The position numbers and the translations under genes were made by a program. The notes below the pieces were generated by a model. It ran no database searches and was not told the DNA's origin. It saw nothing but the letters and a program-made list of their open reading frames with translations. A stretch of DNA of 5,773 bases from Acidobacteriota bacterium (lineage in GTDB: Bacteria > Acidobacteriota > Blastocatellia > Pyrinomonadales > Pyrinomonadaceae): assembly GCA_003222835.1 (NCBI GenBank), contig QHXE01000301.1, forward strand, positions 1 to 5,773, written 5' to 3'. Positions 1 to 5,773 of this stretch are shown here, in pieces; within the stretch, counting starts at the first letter, position 1; each line of letters opens with the position of its first letter.

Positions 1-429
1 TGGGCCAATCAGGGTGGAGGTCCCGCTATAGGGATCCAATGTTCGGAGTTCTGAATCACCTTTTTCATTGAGGGTTGCTGTACCGTACAGCGTCGAACCA
101 ACCCACTCCAAGCCGTCATAAGAGCCGCCATTGGAGATGAGAGGTCCAATCGCCGCGCCGGTATTGATATCGAATTCCTGACCGGCGAAATTCTCGGCAT
201 TGAACTGGTCGAATGCGCGACCCGTTGCGTTGTCGAAAACGATCTCGGTTGTGCCGGGGGGCTGCCCTTTCGTTCCGATAGGAATCTTTCCAACTAACGT
301 CCCAGCCCCGGTGCTTAGATTGATGGTAAATAGTTGTCCACTCTTGCTGGCGCCATACAGTACTCCTTGCGCATAGCTCGCGCTCGCGCAAAGCAGAATT
401 ACGATTGTTCCCAGCAAATGTCTTTTCAT
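1..429 (-). CDS. Secreted repeat (probable beta-propeller) protein, N-terminal part only
   Basis: The reading frame is open from an ATG at 429 to the left edge (143 residues, no stop), so the C-terminus lies outside the window. The N-terminus is a clear Sec signal peptide: MKR, a hydrophobic stretch to about residue 15, then a likely cleavage site at SYA|QG (residues 18-22). The Cys at residue 14 does not sit in a good lipobox, so a lipoprotein is unlikely. The mature part holds three loose repeats of the type 'LYG...L..ID..TG....LIG' (about residues 24-47, 84-97 and 114-142), as in exported YncE-like or DUF4394-like propeller proteins; the exact family is not certain. The start at 429 is favoured over the in-frame ATG at 435, because TAAGGAG at 442-436 is six bases from the former and abuts the latter. 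It lies 41 bases after the stop of the helix-turn-helix gene on the same strand, so co-transcription is likely. Function is unknown. Confidence 0.8.
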   Translation of the reverse strand, partial: MKRHLLGTIVILLCASASYAQGVLYGASKSGQLFTINLSTGAGTLVGKIPIGTKGQPPGTTEIVFDNATGRAFDQFNAENFAGQEFDINTGAAIGPLISNGGSYDGLEWVGSTLYGTATLNEKGDSELRTLDPYSGTSTLIGP

Positions 430-435
430 GACCAT

Positions 436-442
436 CTCCTTA
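436..442 (-). promoter_or_regulatory. Strong ribosome binding site of the secreted repeat protein
   Basis: Read on the minus strand this is TAAGGAG, a near-perfect Shine-Dalgarno sequence. It decides the start of the downstream gene: the ATG at 429 has a six-base spacer, while the ATG at 435 directly touches the motif. It is the strongest such site in the window, so this secreted protein may be translated well. Confidence 0.75.
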
Positions 443-470
443 CTTTGGCTGAAATTGAAAGGTGCATGAC

Positions 471-893
471 TCACTCTTCTATGTGTTGTTTCAGTAGAGA
501 GTTGAGACAAATCAAACCTCCTCCTTCGTCCGTCCTGACACGATGCAATTGACCGGCTTCGACTTGGCGGAAGATCTCTTCCTCACTTACGGCAGCTACA
601 GTCGCCGCTTGTTTTTGACTTAGCCGCAGTGTCGTCGCGCTGCATTCCTGACACCAGCCCTCGACACTTCTAAGCTGACTGATAACTAGCAGGCGCTCTT
701 GCTTGAAGGTGATCGTCCTGGTCCGGGTTTCGGGCTCTGTTCCCAGCACTTCCGGCTCTACCGGGCCCCAGACCGGATCTTCATTTCTGATTTCCGGTGT
801 TGTTTCGCGCGAACGCTTTGCTCTAGAATTGCCGGGTCTCAGAGCTTTGAGCACCATCGATCTGAGCGACTTTTTCATCGTGGCGCGCATCAT
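471..893 (-). CDS. Small CxxC / helix-turn-helix DNA-binding protein
   Basis: This is a 140-residue protein with three visible parts. Residues 1-55 are basic, then Pro/Glu-rich and probably disordered. Residues 56-80 look like a beta-rich segment (RTRTITFKQERLLVISQLR) ending in W-C-Q-E-C, with Cys81 and Cys84 forming a CxxC. Residues 91-132 (LSQKQAATVAAVSEEEIFRQ, then VEAGQLH) have the MerR/excisionase-like pattern 'eAA..agVs...iyrwVEaGqlH', followed by a short strand ending LICLNSL. From memory, acidobacterial genomes carry many small proteins with this order of parts, usually annotated hypothetical or helix-turn-helix. One CxxC alone is not a full zinc site, so a redox role, or a metal site formed by a dimer or with Cys129, are guesses. 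The ATG at 893 gives the longest form. ATGs at 890 and 878 (MKKSLRS) are alternatives, and none has a clear ribosome binding site. It is divergent from the winged-helix gene and probably leads the operon with the secreted repeat protein. Confidence 0.72.
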   Translation of the reverse strand: MMRATMKKSLRSMVLKALRPGNSRAKRSRETTPEIRNEDPVWGPVEPEVLGTEPETRTRTITFKQERLLVISQLRSVEGWCQECSATTLRLSQKQAATVAAVSEEEIFRQVEAGQLHRVRTDEGGGLICLNSLLKQHIEE

Positions 894-962
894 GGCTCGC
901 GCCTGATCTAAAAGTCTTCAACCGGGCGCTCAATTGTTTCTCAACCGTTTCTAAACCGGCCG
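894..962. promoter_or_regulatory. Divergent promoter region between two regulator genes
   Basis: These 69 bases must hold the promoters, or at least the 5' signals, of both the minus-strand helix-turn-helix gene and the plus-strand winged-helix gene. On the minus strand, TTGAGC (934-929) followed after 17 bases by TAGATC (911-906) is a weak sigma70-like pair with poor -10 agreement. No convincing pair is visible on the plus strand. The middle and right part is filled by the 11-base repeats listed separately. With so little room, a protein bound there would probably affect both genes. Confidence 0.5.
914..957 (-). repeat. Tandem 11-base direct repeats, candidate OmpR-type operator
   Basis: Read on the minus strand, GGTTTAGAAAC (957-947) is followed directly by GGTTGAGAAAC (946-936), identical at 10 of 11 positions. 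Next come a degenerate unit, AATTGAGCGCC (935-925), and, after one extra base, GGTTGAAGAC (923-914). The units therefore begin 11, 11 and 12 bases apart, on the same face of the helix. Known members of the OmpR/PhoB winged-helix class bind head-to-tail direct repeats with a period near 10-11 bases, and the adjacent gene encodes such a domain, so autoregulation is a natural inference. The repeats end five bases before the start codon of that gene. The third unit is weak and could be spacer. Confidence 0.5.
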
Positions 963-3188
963 ATGAGCAAGGAAAACAGGCAATTTTTCGAGTTTGGCCC
1001 CTACCGCATTGACACGGTCAATCGCCAACTAATGCGCGATGGCGAGGTAGTGCCATTGAAAGCGAAAGCCGTCGATACCTTGTTGCTGTTGATCGAGAAC
1101 CGTGGCGACGTGCTTGAGAAGGACGATTTGATGAAGTCACTCTGGCCGGACAGCTTTGTGGAAGAGGCCAATCTAACGCAAAACATTTACACGCTGCGCA
1201 AAGCGTTGGGGAATGCTGACTACATCAAGACTGTTCCGCGTCGCGGGTACCGTTTTGTGGCCGAGGTCAAAGAGTCGGCCGATAGTGTTTCTGATCTAAT
1301 AATTATCAAAGAGAAAACCAGCACGCGCCTGAGCTATGAAGAGGATTTCGAGCAGGATCCGCATGAATTGGGCGCTCATGGCTCGAACACTGATCAAAGA
1401 GTCATCGACCTCACGGCGCAGCGGATCGCTCTTCAAATTCCCCAGGGTTCTTCGTCTCGCTCTCAACACCGGCTTTGGGTGGCTCTCGCATTGTGCGGCG
1501 CGCTGGTTGCCATCGGCGCCGCGATCCTTTGGCTGCGGAATTCCGGAATTCCCTTTGAAAGCGTAAAGCTGACAAAATTCACGACCACCGGAAAAGCGGT
1601 CAAGGCGGCAATTTCTGCTGACGGAAATTACGTCGGTTACGCAGTAAGTGACCAGGGACAGCAGAGCGTTTGGCTAAGGCAATTGGTTACCGGAAAAGAA
1701 TTGCAGATTGTCTCGCCGCAGGTGACGGATATTTACGGCTTAACCTTTTCACACGATGGCAACTATATCTTTTATGTCAGCCAGGCGCAGAATCATCTCG
1801 GCATGCTCTATCAGGTGCCGAGTCTGGGGGGAACGCCCGACAAATTGCTGGAAGATGTCGATTCGCCGGTAACGTTTTCGCCGGATAACAAGCAAATGGC
1901 CTTTATCCGCTTCAGCCCCGGAACAGCTTCTATTGTGATCGCCAACATCGATGGCTCAGGAGAACGAACGTTAGTCACGACCCACGCAAAGGACGCCGTG
2001 AGAATTGGACCGAATGGCGTGCTGCCGCCCTCGTGGTCACCGGACGGAAATGTTATCGCCTGTCCGGTTAGCATAAACTCAAATCAGTGGGATCAAGCGA
2101 TCTATGGCTTTCAGACCAGGGACGGCACGAGCCATCAACTGACGGCGAACCATTGGCCGGCAATCGGCCGGATAGAGTGGTCGCCGGATGGCCGCGGAAT
2201 CCTGGCGACGGTGATTGAAACTGAGACTAACGCCGAGCAGCAAATCTGGTTTGTACCATATCCGAAAGGCGTTGCCCGCCGCATTACGAATGATTTGACC
2301 GACTATCGCGACTTGAGCGTGACCGCCGACGCTCGGACTTTAATTACGATTCAATCGGAAAAAAAAGCGAACATCTGGCTGGCGCAGACGGGCGATCTCG
2401 ATCACCCAACCCAGCTCACGGCGACCAGCTACGATGGATTAAACGGCCTCTCGTGGACGCCGGACGGGAAGCTGGTCTACACGTCCCAAATCGCCGGCGA
2501 ACAAAATTTATGGATAACCGATCTCAAAGGCGGCGCGCCCAAGCAGCTTACCGCGCATGCCGGTTTCAACGAACAGCCTACTGTCTCGCCCGACGGCCGG
2601 TACATCGTCTTTCTTTCGAATCGCGATGATCAGGAGCATCTGTGGCGAATCGACATTGACGGCAAGCACCCGCTGGAACTGACGCATGGCACCAGTGACA
2701 GGCAGCCAACCTTTACGCCGGATAGCCAAGCGGTGATTTTTAGATCATCGAGTCCGCCGAAGTTATTCCGCGTCGGCATCGACGGCGGCGAGTCGGCGCT
2801 TTTGTTAGACAAGACTATCTTTGATCCCAACATCTCGCCTGACGGAAAGGTCTTCGCGTGTGGATATCGACAAGCGCCGGACATCAAAAGCAAAATCGCG
2901 ATCTTCGCCATCGGCGGCGGCGAGCCAAAGTTAATTAGCGATCTGCCGGCGTACTATGGCCGGCTTCAATGGACTCCGGATGGAGGCGGACTGGCCTATG
3001 CCGCCAGACAGCAAGGCGTCGGGAATATCTGGGTTCAGCCGCTCGACGGCGGCGCGCCAAAACAATTGACGCACTGGAGTCCTAATCCAATCTTTTCGTT
3101 TGGCTGGTCGCCTGACGGCAAATGGCTCGCCTACGCGAGCGGCACTTTGACGAGCGATGTGGTTTTGATCAGTAATCTCGCGCGTTAG
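963..3188 (+). CDS. Membrane-anchored winged-helix regulator with a 12-motif PD40/TolB propeller
   Basis: This 741-residue protein resembles CadC/ToxR-type one-component regulators. Residues 7-103 are an OmpR/PhoB-type winged helix (Trans_reg_C): 'FGPYRID...RQL', the 'LWPDSFVEEANLTQNIYTLR' region (60-79) containing the recognition helix, and the wing hairpin 'IKTVPRRGYRFVAEV' (88-102). An acidic, Ser-rich linker (104-168) leads to one transmembrane segment (171-191). Residues 200-741 carry twelve S/T-x-D-G-type PD40 motifs, near 218, 263, 306, 359, 407, 454, 499, 542, 585, 625, 671 and 716, spaced 40-53 residues apart, which would fit two six-bladed TolB-like propellers. The DNA-binding end should be cytoplasmic and the propeller periplasmic. 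No peptidase or kinase domain follows. Acidobacteriota carry many such proteins; their ligands are mostly unknown. The ATG at 963 is the only good start after the in-frame stop at 909; it has no Shine-Dalgarno sequence. The 11-base repeats just upstream suggest autoregulation. Confidence 0.9.
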   Translation: MSKENRQFFEFGPYRIDTVNRQLMRDGEVVPLKAKAVDTLLLLIENRGDVLEKDDLMKSLWPDSFVEEANLTQNIYTLRKALGNADYIKTVPRRGYRFVAEVKESADSVSDLIIIKEKTSTRLSYEEDFEQDPHELGAHGSNTDQRVIDLTAQRIALQIPQGSSSRSQHRLWVALALCGALVAIGAAILWLRNSGIPFESVKLTKFTTTGKAVKAAISADGNYVGYAVSDQGQQSVWLRQLVTGKELQIVSPQVTDIYGLTFSHDGNYIFYVSQAQNHLGMLYQVPSLGGTPDKLLEDVDSPVTFSPDNKQMAFIRFSPGTASIVIANIDGSGERTLVTTHAKDAVRIGPNGVLPPSWSPDGNVIACPVSINSNQWDQAIYGFQTRDGTSHQLTANHWPAIGRIEWSPDGRGILATVIETETNAEQQIWFVPYPKGVARRITNDLTDYRDLSVTADARTLITIQSEKKANIWLAQTGDLDHPTQLTATSYDGLNGLSWTPDGKLVYTSQIAGEQNLWITDLKGGAPKQLTAHAGFNEQPTVSPDGRYIVFLSNRDDQEHLWRIDIDGKHPLELTHGTSDRQPTFTPDSQAVIFRSSSPPKLFRVGIDGGESALLLDKTIFDPNISPDGKVFACGYRQAPDIKSKIAIFAIGGGEPKLISDLPAYYGRLQWTPDGGGLAYAARQQGVGNIWVQPLDGGAPKQLTHWSPNPIFSFGWSPDGKWLAYASGTLTSDVVLISNLAR

Positions 3189-3261
3189 TGGTTAATATGA
3201 TAGGCATTGTCCATTACGGATCCAAGGTTCAAAACTGACTATTCACGTCTGGCCGAAACAA

Positions 3262-3266
3262 AGAGG
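3262..3266 (+). promoter_or_regulatory. Ribosome binding site of the four-cysteine secreted protein
   Basis: AGAGG lies four bases before the ATG at 3271 and supports that start over the in-frame ATG at 3301, which would cut off most of the signal sequence. The 82 bases after the winged-helix gene stop (3189-3270) show no clear terminator hairpin, so read-through from that gene is possible. Confidence 0.5.
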
Positions 3267-3270
3267 TCTC

Positions 3271-3825
3271 ATGCGAATAATAATATTGCCGATCGCCATT
3301 ATGGTCCTGGCCGGATGGTTCCTCGGCGACGAGCGCGGCGTGTCGCAGACGGCATCGTTGCAACCAGAAGATACAAGCAAGCCAACCGCTGCGCTCCAGC
3401 CCAACACATTATGCGACCGGAATGAGCGCGTGATCTTCAGTTGTCCCGTAAAGCGTCCCGCGAAGATCGTTTCCGTATGCGCATCGAAAGATCTAACCAG
3501 CGACCGCGGTTATTTGCAGTATCGTTTTGGCTTGCCGGGAAAGATTGAACTCGAGTTCCCGAAAGAGCGAACGGGAACGCAGACAAAGTTTCAATACACC
3601 CATTACTTTCGCGCGCAATTCGATTTGACGGAGATCAGCTTCAATGTTAATGGCTACGAATACCAGGTCACAGATGATTACAACGGCGAAGAGAAGCCGG
3701 CGCAGACCACTCAAGGCGTCAGCGTCACCGCGCCAGGAAAACCAAAAGAGGTAACCTTCGTCTGTCGTTCGAAACCGAAAGCAAACTACGCGGATTTGCA
3801 GGCGGTGCTCTCGAGTGCACAGTAA
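3271..3825 (+). CDS. Secreted four-cysteine protein of unknown function
   Basis: This is a 184-residue exported protein. Residues 1-18 (MRIIILPIAIMVLAGWFLG) form a hydrophobic signal sequence or anchor; a cleavage site near residues 24-29 is possible but not sharp. A Thr/Pro/Gln-rich spacer follows to about residue 46. The core has four cysteines at 48, 58, 70 and 165, an even number in an exported protein, which suggests two disulfides. The segment from 'CDRNERVIFSC' through 'KIVSVCASK' to 'GYLQYRFGLPGKIELEFP' (48-97) is distinctive. I have seen similar wording in uncharacterised secreted proteins of Proteobacteria and other phyla, without an assigned function. The second half looks beta-rich (FQYTHYFRAQF, ISFNVNGYEYQV) and ends with a third 'VTFVCRSK' strand. 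No catalytic motif is evident. The start at 3271 is supported by AGAGG four bases upstream. The next gene begins three bases after its stop, so the two are probably translated from one message. Confidence 0.8.
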   Translation: MRIIILPIAIMVLAGWFLGDERGVSQTASLQPEDTSKPTAALQPNTLCDRNERVIFSCPVKRPAKIVSVCASKDLTSDRGYLQYRFGLPGKIELEFPKERTGTQTKFQYTHYFRAQFDLTEISFNVNGYEYQVTDDYNGEEKPAQTTQGVSVTAPGKPKEVTFVCRSKPKANYADLQAVLSSAQ

Positions 3826-3828
3826 TTA

Positions 3829-4377
3829 ATGATGAGAGCGTTTCCCAGGCGGGTCACGCGGTACCCCAAAATGGATCCAACAGTTCTAGCCGCTCTAGCA
3901 GGCGTTATAGGCGCCATCGTCGGAGCCGTCCTCGGCGGAGTCTTTGCCCTCAAGGCTGCGAAACGCCAGGTTGAAGTAATGCTCCGTCACAGTCGCGGCG
4001 ACGTGAACGAGCGCTTATACAAACAGAGTCTGGAGATACTGCAATTCATCGCGGAGAATCCGGAAGTCCGGCCCTATTTTTACGATAACAAGGAGATTGC
4101 CCGGGCGGTGAATGAACTCGAAAGACTTAAGGTACTGAGCACGGCCGAGATGGTTGGTGGTTTTATGGAACTGGTTGCATTGCAAATAGAGGACCAACCT
4201 GCCGAGATTCAACCGAGGTGGAAAGCCTATATTTTAGACCAGTACAACTCTAGTGCTGTGTTGCGTGACCATATCGCTACGTGCAAAGCCTGGTACGCTG
4301 ATGATCTTCTCCGGCTGCTTCCACCGCGGGCGGCGGAGAGCGCAACACATAAAACTCTCGCGTCAAGGCATGCGTGA
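3829..4377 (+). CDS. Small membrane-anchored protein with a glycine-zipper helix, unknown function
   Basis: This is a 182-residue protein with one N-terminal transmembrane segment (about residues 17-42). That segment is rich in small residues and has a GxxxGxxxG zipper (Gly28, Gly32, Gly36), a pattern that often packs helices together. A basic stretch (KAAKRQ) follows, then a soluble helical part with the segments 'NERLYKQSLEILQFIAENPE' (60-79) and 'VRPYFYDNKEIARAVNELER' (80-99). I recall the 'PYFYDNKE' motif from uncharacterised bacterial proteins of similar size, but no role is established. The start is uncertain. The ATG at 3829 lies three bases after the previous stop, which would suit translational coupling. 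The in-frame ATG at 3871 gives a more family-like N-terminus (MDPTVLAALAGVIGAIVGAV, 168 residues) without the basic leader. Neither has a clear ribosome binding site. It is the last gene of the plus-strand run. Confidence 0.75.
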   Translation: MMRAFPRRVTRYPKMDPTVLAALAGVIGAIVGAVLGGVFALKAAKRQVEVMLRHSRGDVNERLYKQSLEILQFIAENPEVRPYFYDNKEIARAVNELERLKVLSTAEMVGGFMELVALQIEDQPAEIQPRWKAYILDQYNSSAVLRDHIATCKAWYADDLLRLLPPRAAESATHKTLASRHA

Positions 4378-4407
4378 GATTGCGCCAGCGTGAAAAGGGC
4401 GCAATTT
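4377..4407 (+). terminator. Hairpin at the end of the plus-strand gene run, possible terminator
   Basis: ATTGCGCC (4379-4386) pairs perfectly with GGCGCAAT (4398-4405) around an 11-base loop. One G-U and one A-T pair (4378/4406, 4377/4407) can extend the stem back to the last base of the stop codon. Only a short TTT follows on the plus strand, so intrinsic termination would be weak. On the minus strand there is no T run after it, so it is unlikely to serve the convergent sppA. The rest of the 103-base gap holds only a small stem, CAAGC-TGT-GCTTG (4439-4451), with no clear role. Confidence 0.4.
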
Positions 4408-4480
4408 GCTAAAGCCGAAAGCTGCTTACACGAACTTACAAGCTGTGCTTGGTTAACAAGAGAAGCCCTAGCGACGGCAA

Positions 4481-5773
4481 TTATCTAATCCTCAATTCGA
4501 ACGGCAACCTATAAAGCACGTCGCCATCCTTGGCGCGATCGAGTAATTGCAGATACAGAAATGCGCGGCGAGCATCTTCCGGAAGGGCGGCCGCGATCGC
4601 TTCCCGCTGTTTCACTGCGGCGCGCGTCTCTGAATCATCGTCGCCGCCGGAACTCATCAGTTGTTCGAAGAAGCTGGGGGGCTTTGGCATAATCACACGC
4701 TGAACTCCTTTATCCTCGGGAATATTCGCCAGTTGCTTGGCGATCTCGATTGCCTGATCGAGTCCGCCGTACTCATCAACCAAACCTCGTTCTTTTCCTT
4801 GTTGGCCGGTCCATACGCGGCCCTGCCCTAGCTTGTCGATCTCGTCTGTCGACTTGCCTCGACCCTTCGCAACCTTCGGCAGAAATTCTTCGTAATACGT
4901 GCCTTTGACTAAGTCTTCGAACTTCTTGCGTTCGGAATCGCTGAACTTCTCCGTCTCGCGAAACATGCCGGCGTTCTGCCCGCGCATCACGTATTCGTTG
5001 GTGATGCCGAGCCAATCGTATAAGCCTTTCACCACCGGCTTACCGGCGAGCACGCCAATCGATCCGGTAATAGTGGAAGGCTCAGCGACGATCTTGTTCG
5101 CGTTGCAGGCGATGTAATAACCGCCTGAAGCCGCGACGTCGCTCATTGAAACCACTACCGGCTTTTTCTCTTTCACTGACTCGATCGCGCGCCAGATGAT
5201 ATCGGAAGCCAAACCCGAACCACCGGGACTATCGATGCGGAGCACGATCGCTTTGACGCCACGGTCGTCGCGAGCTTCTGCGAGCGTCTTTACCAATGAA
5301 TCGGATCCGATTGTTGTTTCGCCACTGCCGCCGAATTCAGATTTCCCCGAGACGATATCGCCCGCAGCATAAACGATCGCAATTTTTTCGCCTTTATTAA
5401 GTCCCAGAGACTCCTGCGAAATCTGGCGATAATCGCCGGCCTTGGCGATATGCAATTCGTCGCTGTCTTGGTAACCCAGCCGTTTCTTCAATTCCTTTTC
5501 GACTTCGTCACGATACAAAGCGCCATCGATCAGTCCGGCGTCTTTTGCTTGCGCAGCGTTGTAGGGCGCGTTATCAATCAAAGCCTTGGCCTCTTCCGGC
5601 GATTTGTTGCGCGCCTTGGCTATGGCCTCGACGAAGCGGCCAAACAGATCGTCCAGCAGCGAGTTCATAAATTCTCTGTGGGCGCCGGTCATCTGCTTCT
5701 GCGTAAACATGTCAGCCGCGGTCTTGTATTTCCCAATCTGAAAAATGTCGGGATAGATGCCCAGCTTATCCAG
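4481..5773 (-). CDS. sppA: Signal peptide peptidase SppA, 67K type (N-terminus beyond the window)
   Basis: SppA is a membrane-bound serine/lysine protease that degrades signal peptides left after secretion. The frame is open through the right edge: 430 residues are visible, beginning LDKLGIYPDIFQIGKYKTAA, so the ATG at 5710 is an internal methionine, not the start. The general-base lysine should be the second Lys of 'GKYKTAADMF' (fragment residue 17, codon 5725-5723). The nucleophile is the Ser of 'VAASGGYYIA' (fragment residue 216, codon 5128-5126), followed by 'PSTITGSIGVLAG'. The 199-residue spacing matches E. coli SppA (Lys209, Ser409). The two tandem ClpP-fold halves of the long family are therefore represented, and roughly 190 N-terminal residues, including the expected membrane anchor, are missing. 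'GRVWTGQQGKERGLVDEYGG' (fragment 318-337) is another family signature. The C-terminus has an acidic linker and ends LPFELRIR. It converges on the plus-strand run, and nothing links it functionally to those genes. Confidence 0.95.
   Translation of the reverse strand: MDKLGIYPDIFQIGKYKTAADMFTQKQMTGAHREFMNSLLDDLFGRFVEAIAKARNKSPEEAKALIDNAPYNAAQAKDAGLIDGALYRDEVEKELKKRLGYQDSDELHIAKAGDYRQISQESLGLNKGEKIAIVYAAGDIVSGKSEFGGSGETTIGSDSLVKTLAEARDDRGVKAIVLRIDSPGGSGLASDIIWRAIESVKEKKPVVVSMSDVAASGGYYIACNANKIVAEPSTITGSIGVLAGKPVVKGLYDWLGITNEYVMRGQNAGMFRETEKFSDSERKKFEDLVKGTYYEEFLPKVAKGRGKSTDEIDKLGQGRVWTGQQGKERGLVDEYGGLDQAIEIAKQLANIPEDKGVQRVIMPKPPSFFEQLMSSGGDDDSETRAAVKQREAIAAALPEDARRAFLYLQLLDRAKDGDVLYRLPFELRIR

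Noticed and set aside
9..391. Two overlapping minus-strand open frames (9-293 and 116-391)
   Set aside because: They overlap the better frame at 1-429, which has a signal peptide, a strong ribosome binding site and repeat structure; their translations are Arg/Ser-rich with no recognisable motif.
699..911. Plus-strand open frames opposite the HTH gene (699-911 and 703-906)
   Set aside because: They are antisense to a gene with a recognisable DNA-binding pattern, have no ribosome binding site and look like shadow translations.
3207..3425. Plus-strand frame overlapping the start of the secreted four-cysteine protein
   Set aside because: It has no ribosome binding site and no protein-like features, and the frame starting at 3271 has a signal sequence and AGAGG before its start.
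32..3880. GGATCCAA occurs three times (32-39, 3218-3225, 3873-3880)
   Set aside because: An octamer in unrelated contexts (two coding, one intergenic), with no shared flanks or spacing; a chance recurrence is enough.
4425..4451. CTTACA repeated at 4425-4430 and 4435-4440, plus the small stem CAAGC-TGT-GCTTG
   Set aside because: Too short and without a T tract or a partner element; I cannot support a terminator for sppA or an attachment site.
5708..5710. ATG at 5710 as the start of sppA
   Set aside because: The frame stays open to the window edge, and the 21 upstream codons encode the conserved lysine motif (GKYKTAAD), so this Met is internal.
1..5773. Mobile element, phage, CRISPR or defence island
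   Set aside because: No transposase, integrase, terminal inverted repeats, spaced repeat array or known defence domain is visible; gene density and composition look uniform.

Overview
The window looks like chromosomal DNA from a soil-type Acidobacteriota bacterium. The lineage is an inference from the protein set. A membrane-anchored OmpR-type winged-helix protein fused to a long TolB/PD40 propeller, and a short CxxC/helix-turn-helix regulator of a kind I remember from Blastocatellia/Pyrinomonadaceae, are both typical of that phylum. Base composition looks moderate (about half G+C by eye) and similar across the genes. I see no tRNA, rRNA, CRISPR array, transposase or other mobile-element mark.

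Layout. On the left, two minus-strand genes probably form an operon: a 140-residue helix-turn-helix protein (471-893), then, 41 bases on, a secreted repeat protein that runs off the left edge (1-429, visible from its start codon and signal peptide). They are separated from the next gene by a 69-base divergent intergenic region (894-962). That region carries a tandem array of about four 11-base direct repeats, the geometry expected of an OmpR/PhoB-type operator. On the plus strand follow a 741-residue winged-helix/transmembrane/PD40-propeller protein (963-3188), a secreted four-cysteine protein (3271-3825), and, three bases after that stop, a small membrane-anchored protein of unknown function (3829-4377). 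A hairpin sits at the end of this run. The right end is a convergent, minus-strand SppA-type membrane protease (4481-5773) that lacks its N-terminal part because the window ends.

How they may work together. The most interesting unit is the divergent pair at 471-3188: a membrane-bound one-component regulator with a large external propeller faces a small cytoplasmic DNA-binding protein. They share one short promoter region with helically phased repeats, and the small regulator is followed by a secreted protein that also looks propeller-like. A regulatory circuit responding to an envelope or extracellular cue is a reasonable inference but is not proven by the sequence. SppA, which degrades leftover signal peptides, appears to be an independent housekeeping neighbour. 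No gene-free stretch exceeds 300 bases; the longest gap is the 103 bases between 4377 and 4481.
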